A stretch of 9,282 bases of DNA from Acidimicrobiia bacterium. GTDB lineage: Bacteria; Actinomycetota; Acidimicrobiia; Spongiisociales; UBA5794. Of the stretch, positions 6,414-9,282 are shown one piece after another. A model generated the notes under the pieces. That model saw nothing but the letters and a program-made list of their open reading frames with translations, was not told the origin of the DNA and ran no database searches. Position 1 is the stretch's first letter. Each line of letters opens with the position of its first letter. Made by a program: the position numbers and the translations under genes. The DNA is taken from contig JABDIW010000103.1 of assembly GCA_013003515.1 (NCBI GenBank), positions 1 to 9,282 of the forward strand. Direction: 5' to 3'.

Positions 6414-7189
6414 GTCTCGACCAGGGCCCCACCATCTATCTGGAGGGTGGCGCCTGTGAGGTACGAGGCGGCGTCGGAAGCGAGGAAGGAGACAGCCCTG
6501 GCGTACTCCTCGGGGTCGCCATACCGTCCCATCGGGATGGTCGCCGCCATCTCGGCTGCCATCTCATCGGTTGCGATCCCGCGCTGGTTGGCCGCATAGG
6601 CGTCGAGCTCGGCAACCCGCTCGGTGGCGATTCGACCGGGAATGACATGGTTCACGCGAACGTCGGGAGCCCACTCGGCGGCCAGCGACTTCGCCAGGGC
6701 GGCGACGCCGGCACGGAACACGGAGGACAGGATGAGGTTGCCACCCGGCCGACGCACCGACATCGATGTCATGAACACCAGTGCCGAACCGGGACCCAGA
6801 TGCGGACGGCTCGCCCCGGCCACCCGGATCGCCGACTCCAGCAAGAGCCGGTAGGCGCCCTCCCAGTCATCCAGTGAGAAGTCGGCAAACGACCCTGCGG
6901 GGGGCCCACCCGAGTTGTGGACGACGATGTCGAGGCCGCCCCATGCCGTCGCCGCGGCGTCGATCCACGTCTCGAGAGCGGCATCGTCGCGGACGTCGCA
7001 CACCCGGTGGGACACCTCGGCACCGGTGGCTTCGATGATCGATGCGGCCGCCGCTGCAATCCGGCCCTCATCACGGCTGGAGATGGCGACCCGGGCCCCG
7101 TGTCGGGCCAGCTCCATGGCAATGGCGTACCCGAGACCGGACGACGACGCAGGAACCACTGCCCGTTTCCCGGTCAGGTCGAGTTGCAT
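6407..7189 (-). CDS. Atypical short-chain dehydrogenase/reductase (SDR) family protein
   Basis: A 260-residue, single-domain Rossmann protein of normal SDR length. The nucleotide-binding motif is ASSSGLG (14-20) instead of TGxxxGxG, D65 fits the adenine-contact Asp, and HNSGGP (91-96) replaces NNAG. The catalytic Ser is present (S142 in MTSMS), but the Tyr and Lys of YxxxK are Ser155 and Arg159 (LSSVFRAGVAALAKSLA). VNHVIPGRIATER (179-191) and the C-terminal YLTGATLQIDGG are standard. As I recall, a recognised SDR subgroup shares these ASSSGLG, N-x-GGP and S-x3-R features, so this is a subfamily trait rather than decay, and its substrate is unknown. The ATG at 7189 is the only good start and lacks a Shine-Dalgarno; a TANNNT box lies 6 bases upstream. 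It is transcribed divergently from menA, and its 3' end overlaps the GH57-like gene by 7 bases. Confidence 0.85.
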   Translation of the reverse strand: MQLDLTGKRAVVPASSSGLGYAIAMELARHGARVAISSRDEGRIAAAAASIIEATGAEVSHRVCDVRDDAALETWIDAAATAWGGLDIVVHNSGGPPAGSFADFSLDDWEGAYRLLLESAIRVAGASRPHLGPGSALVFMTSMSVRRPGGNLILSSVFRAGVAALAKSLAAEWAPDVRVNHVIPGRIATERVAELDAYAANQRGIATDEMAAEMAATIPMGRYGDPEEYARAVSFLASDAASYLTGATLQIDGGALVETY

Positions 7190-7195
7190 GGCACG

Positions 7196-7201
7196 ACCGT
7201 A
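7196..7201 (-). promoter_or_regulatory. Candidate -10 box (TACGGT) for a leaderless SDR transcript
   Basis: On the - strand TACGGT fits TANNNT and is followed by exactly six bases and then the ATG at 7189. That spacing would put the transcription start on the A of the start codon, giving a leaderless mRNA, and no Shine-Dalgarno is present. The box overlaps the menA box on the other strand by two bases. The -35 region would fall inside menA's first codons. Confidence 0.5.
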
Positions 7202-7205
7202 TCAT
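7200..7205 (+). promoter_or_regulatory. Candidate -10 box (TATCAT) for a leaderless menA transcript
   Basis: TATCAT fits TANNNT well and is followed by six bases and then GTG at 7212, the geometry of actinobacterial leaderless genes. No Shine-Dalgarno precedes any of the three in-frame menA starts. The -35 region would lie within the first codons of the divergent SDR gene. Confidence 0.55.
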
Positions 7206-7211
7206 CCCGCC

Positions 7212-8099
7212 GTGTCCGCAATCCCTTCGATGAGTGACTGGATACAGGCTGCGCGACCGGCCACGCTGTGGGCCGGCGTCGCACCTGTGCTGGTGGCGAG
7301 CGCTCTCGCTGCCTACGAGAGCGCCTTTCGCTGGGATGCGTTCGTCGCTGCCCTGATCGGTTCGGTGCTCATCCAGGTGGGCGTCAACTACGCCAACGAC
7401 CTGGCCGATGCCGCTCGGGGCGCCGACACCGCAGACCGCATCGGTCCCCGCCGTGCCGTGGCGACCGGGACGATCTCGGCTCGCACCATGCGCAACGCGA
7501 TGATCGCCGTCTTCGTCGCCGCAGGCGGCGTCGGGGTGTACCTCATCGCCATCGCCGGTTGGCCGGTCGCCGTCATCGGCGTCGTCTCGATCGTTGCTGC
7601 GCTCGGCTACACGAACGGCCCGGTGCCGTACGGCTACCGGGGTCTCGGTGAGGTGTTCGTGTTCGTGTTCTTCGGCCTGGTCGCCACCGTGGGAACCCGT
7701 TTCGTCCATGACAGAACGGTCACGGCATCATCGTGGTGGCTGGCGATCGTCATGGGCTTTCTGGTGACGGCGATCCTGGTGGCCAACAACATCCGTGACA
7801 TCGACACCGACGCCGCCACCGGGAAGAAGACCCTGGCTGTCGTGATGGGTCGTCGTCGCACCCGGGCGTTCTTCGTCGGACTGATCGTGGCGGCCTACGT
7901 AGCACTGATCGCCGGGCTCATCGGGCCCCTCCCGGCGTGGGCAGGGCTGGGCCTGGCAACCATCCCTCTTGCGGTCGCTCCGACCCGCACCGTCTTGACC
8001 CGAACCGACGGCCCCGGTCTCATCACCGCCCTCGCCGGCACTGCCCGCCTTCAGCTCGCCGTCGCGGCCACCGTGTCTCTGGGTCTGCTGCTCGCGTGA
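7212..8099 (+). CDS. menA: 1,4-dihydroxy-2-naphthoate polyprenyltransferase (MenA)
   Basis: A UbiA-superfamily membrane prenyltransferase that attaches the polyprenyl tail to 1,4-dihydroxy-2-naphthoate, giving demethylmenaquinone. From GTG 7212 it is 295 residues, within the usual MenA range. The N-terminus WIQAARPATLWAGVAPVLV is the hallmark of MenA. The first Asp-rich motif is NDLADAARGAD (62-72) and the second NNIRDIDTD (192-200), followed by GKKTLAVVMGRR; these bind Mg2+ and prenyl diphosphate. YTNGPVPYGYRGLGEVFVFVFFG is also typical. About eight hydrophobic helices fill the rest. Alternative starts are ATG 7188 and ATG 7230; 7212 is preferred because a TATCAT box lies 6 bases upstream, and 7230 (MSDWIQ...) is the best homology-based rival. 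The product would supply quinone to the cytochrome bc complex at 1191-3449, which fits the window's respiratory theme. Confidence 0.88.
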   Translation: MSAIPSMSDWIQAARPATLWAGVAPVLVASALAAYESAFRWDAFVAALIGSVLIQVGVNYANDLADAARGADTADRIGPRRAVATGTISARTMRNAMIAVFVAAGGVGVYLIAIAGWPVAVIGVVSIVAALGYTNGPVPYGYRGLGEVFVFVFFGLVATVGTRFVHDRTVTASSWWLAIVMGFLVTAILVANNIRDIDTDAATGKKTLAVVMGRRRTRAFFVGLIVAAYVALIAGLIGPLPAWAGLGLATIPLAVAPTRTVLTRTDGPGLITALAGTARLQLAVAATVSLGLLLA

Positions 8100-8225
8100 A
8101 TCGGGTCAAGGAGCGGCGCAGGAGTGCCGATATTCAGGAGAGCTGCGCGTGTGATATCGAATTCCTGGCTCGTCGCAGCAGATGATGTCGGCGGGATTCC
8201 GCCAACTGTGATGGAGAGCGATCGA
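8100..8225. other. Intergenic region between convergent menA and hydrolase genes
   Basis: This 126-base stretch is visibly less GC-rich than its flanks. It contains a small hairpin, GGCGG-GATT-CCGCC (8190-8203), a loose CGATAT...ATATCG inverted repeat (8128-8133 with 8154-8159), and TGATATCGAATTCCTG (8152-8167), a 16-base string that also occurs in a common cloning polylinker as I remember it. No T-tract, promoter or coding frame is convincing. Confidence 0.4.
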
Positions 8226-9059
8226 TCAAATGGCCGGCCCGTTGGGCCGGCCGCTCTCATGTTCGTCCACGATACGGGCGATCGCTGCTGGATCCTCCAT
8301 CGGGACGAAGTGGGTGGTGGCAGACACGATCTCCACCGCCGCCGACGGGATCTGGCCCGCCATGCTCTCCATGAACGCCGGCGTGTGCGTATCGCTGTGT
8401 TCACCCGCAACCAGAGTCACACCCACCGTGAGGTCGACGAGGCGATCCCATGCTCCCGTCGCCACTGCGCCGCGATAGAAGTCGGCCTCTGAGTCCGGAC
8501 TGCACTTCAGTTCCCATACGTCGCCGGCTCGGCGGAGGCCCCCTCTCACGTAGGCATCGAGCGAGTCCTGAGTCCACCGGGCGAACGCGGCTTTCCCGGC
8601 GAAGTTGGCGCGGGCTTCGTCCAACGAGGCAAAGGACGGTCGGCGCCGGAGGGCTCCCTCCGTCAGCGGATGGCCCTCGACACGAATCGGCGGTCCGGGG
8701 AAGATGATCGGCTCCACCAGGATGAGGTGCTCGAACAGCCCGGGCTCGAGTAGCTCGGCCAGGACCATCGCAGCTGCCCCGGCGGAATGGCCGACCCCGA
8801 GTATCGGTGTGCCGACATCGGCAGTGATGGCGAGGACATCGCGACCGAGATCCCACCAGTCATAGGGAGGTCCCGGATCACCCGAGTCGCCATGCGCCCG
8901 GGCGTCGAAGCGCACCATCGTGCGCCGGCCGGCCATCAGGGCTTGAACGGGTCCCCACACCTCTTTGCAGAAGCCCGTGGCGTGGGCGAAGACGACGGTG
9001 CCGTCATCGATTCCCGGCGTGACGTCGACAGCAAGCGGTGTGCCGTCGGCGCCGTTCAC
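8226..9059 (-). CDS. Alpha/beta hydrolase fold protein
   Basis: A 277-residue, probably cytoplasmic alpha/beta hydrolase; no signal peptide is seen. The expected elements are in order: the HATGF oxyanion loop (26-30), RFDARAHGDSGDP (50-62), the nucleophile elbow GHSAG with S92, a cap region of about 120-200 rich in Trp and Arg, the acid candidate D223 in GEHSD, and H250 in TTHFVP. The catalytic triad is therefore intact (S92, D223, H250). Its substrate cannot be told; esterases, lipases, peroxidases and MenH-like enzymes all share this scaffold. Position opposite menA is weak context and not enough to call MenH. The GTG start at 9059 overlaps the stop of the BON-domain gene upstream (GTGA), which implies translational coupling. 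The last eight codons form a perfect inverted repeat. Confidence 0.87.
   Translation of the reverse strand: MNGADGTPLAVDVTPGIDDGTVVFAHATGFCKEVWGPVQALMAGRRTMVRFDARAHGDSGDPGPPYDWWDLGRDVLAITADVGTPILGVGHSAGAAAMVLAELLEPGLFEHLILVEPIIFPGPPIRVEGHPLTEGALRRRPSFASLDEARANFAGKAAFARWTQDSLDAYVRGGLRRAGDVWELKCSPDSEADFYRGAVATGAWDRLVDLTVGVTLVAGEHSDTHTPAFMESMAGQIPSAAVEIVSATTHFVPMEDPAAIARIVDEHESGRPNGPAI
8232..8252. terminator. Perfect 9-bp GC-only hairpin at the 3' end of the hydrolase gene
   Basis: GGCCGGCCC, a three-base loop (GTT on the + strand), then GGGCCGGCC form an uninterrupted stem lying within the last hydrolase codons, three bases before the stop codon. The symmetric stem lies between convergent genes, so it could act on transcripts from either side. 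Neither strand has a U-tract after it, so it is not a classical intrinsic terminator. Confidence 0.45.
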
Positions 9060-9282
9060 CCGGTGTCGTCGATACGGAACGTCAGGTCGTTCTCGACTCG
9101 CATGACACCATCGAGGCGCCTGGTCAGCTCGGCGATCATCAGCGCCTCGCGCTTCGTCCCGACTTCACCGCCGAGGGTGACGACGCCGTTGTCGACGGTC
9201 ACCGCAAGCTCCTCTGGATCGATGAAGAGGACCCGCCGAATCAGGTCCTCCCGAATCTCGTCTTCGATGACCTCATCAGGCC
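9056..9282 (-). CDS. BON-domain protein, C-terminal part (5' end beyond the window)
   Basis: The - strand frame is open from the window edge to TGA at 9058-9056 and gives 74 residues. They match one BON (bacterial OsmY and nodulation) domain: an amphipathic helix with acidic and basic residues (DEVIEDEIREDLIRRV), then FIDPEELAVTVDNGVVTLGGEV, a helix (ALMIAELTRRLDGV) and the closing strand MRVENDLTFRIDD. BON domains occur in envelope-stress proteins and bind phospholipid or act as small sensing modules. The ending LTFRIDD resembles proteins where BON follows a pair of CBS domains, but the N-terminal part is not in the window. It is coupled to the downstream hydrolase by a 4-base GTGA overlap. 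Confidence 0.8.
   Translation of the reverse strand, partial: PDEVIEDEIREDLIRRVLFIDPEELAVTVDNGVVTLGGEVGTKREALMIAELTRRLDGVMRVENDLTFRIDDTG

Noticed and set aside
6915..7211. Extended N-terminus for MenA upstream of 7212
   Set aside because: The extra residues are antisense to the SDR gene and do not resemble MenA; homology begins at WIQAARP and a -10 box lies just upstream of 7212.
7071..7709. - strand open frame overlapping the SDR start and menA
   Set aside because: Composition is His/Asp/Arg-rich as expected from antisense of menA, and it would cross the divergent promoter region.
8190..8203. GGCGG-GATT-CCGCC hairpin as menA terminator
   Set aside because: Only a 5-bp stem, no U-tract, 90 bases after the stop; too weak to call.
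8226..9059. Calling the alpha/beta hydrolase MenH because it faces menA
   Set aside because: Only the generic triad and fold are visible, the gene is convergent rather than co-transcribed with menA, and no MenH-specific residues are apparent.
1..9282. CRISPR arrays, tRNAs, transposases, phage or toxin-antitoxin and defence genes
   Set aside because: No regularly spaced repeats, cloverleaf sequences, terminal inverted repeats or signature motifs of these systems were found on reading both strands.

Overview
The window reads as GC-rich chromosomal DNA of a free-living, menaquinone-using bacterium, most likely an actinomycete-type lineage (Actinomycetota; an Acidimicrobiia-like member is my guess). 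The grounds are the uniformly high GC, MenA, a quinol:cytochrome c complex with a split cytochrome b, several GTG starts, and start codons sitting directly behind TANNNT boxes as in leaderless actinobacterial genes. Chloroflexota or another high-GC phylum is not excluded. I see no mobile element, CRISPR array, tRNA or rRNA. Coding density is very high: no gap exceeds about 130 bases.

Region 1 (1-3449, + strand) is one tightly coupled respiratory operon. A GltD/NfnB-like FAD and NAD(P)-binding oxidoreductase with a C-terminal two-cluster ferredoxin domain (5' end outside the window) is followed by a b6-type cytochrome b, a subunit IV-like cytochrome b C-terminal protein, a Rieske iron-sulfur protein and a membrane-anchored monoheme cytochrome c. 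Every junction is a start/stop overlap (ATGA three times, then TGATG), each with a Shine-Dalgarno-like sequence inside the upstream gene. The layout suggests an assembly that links NAD(P)H and/or ferredoxin to the menaquinone pool and a cytochrome bc complex.

Region 2 (3495-6413, + strand) is a 972-residue secreted, probably lipid-anchored protein with a GH57-like core. Several usually conserved GH57 positions are substituted, and two C-terminal beta domains follow, the second resembling the glucodextranase C-terminal (DOMON-like) module. It ends 7 bases into a convergent gene.

Region 3 (6407-8099) is a divergent pair: an atypical short-chain dehydrogenase on the - strand lacking the Tyr-x3-Lys pair, and menA (menaquinone biosynthesis) on the + strand. 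Their start codons lie 22 bases apart, and each is preceded at exactly 6 bases by a TANNNT box. The two boxes overlap by two bases, which suggests back-to-back leaderless promoters.

Region 4 (8100-9282) holds a 126-base intergenic stretch with a 16-base match to a common cloning polylinker as I remember it, then on the - strand an alpha/beta hydrolase whose last codons form a perfect 9-bp hairpin. Upstream of that and overlapping by four bases is the C-terminal BON domain of a protein that continues past the window edge.

MenA makes the quinone that the region 1 complex would oxidise, so two of the blocks share a respiratory theme. The GH57-like protein, the SDR and the hydrolase have no demonstrable functional link to it from sequence alone.
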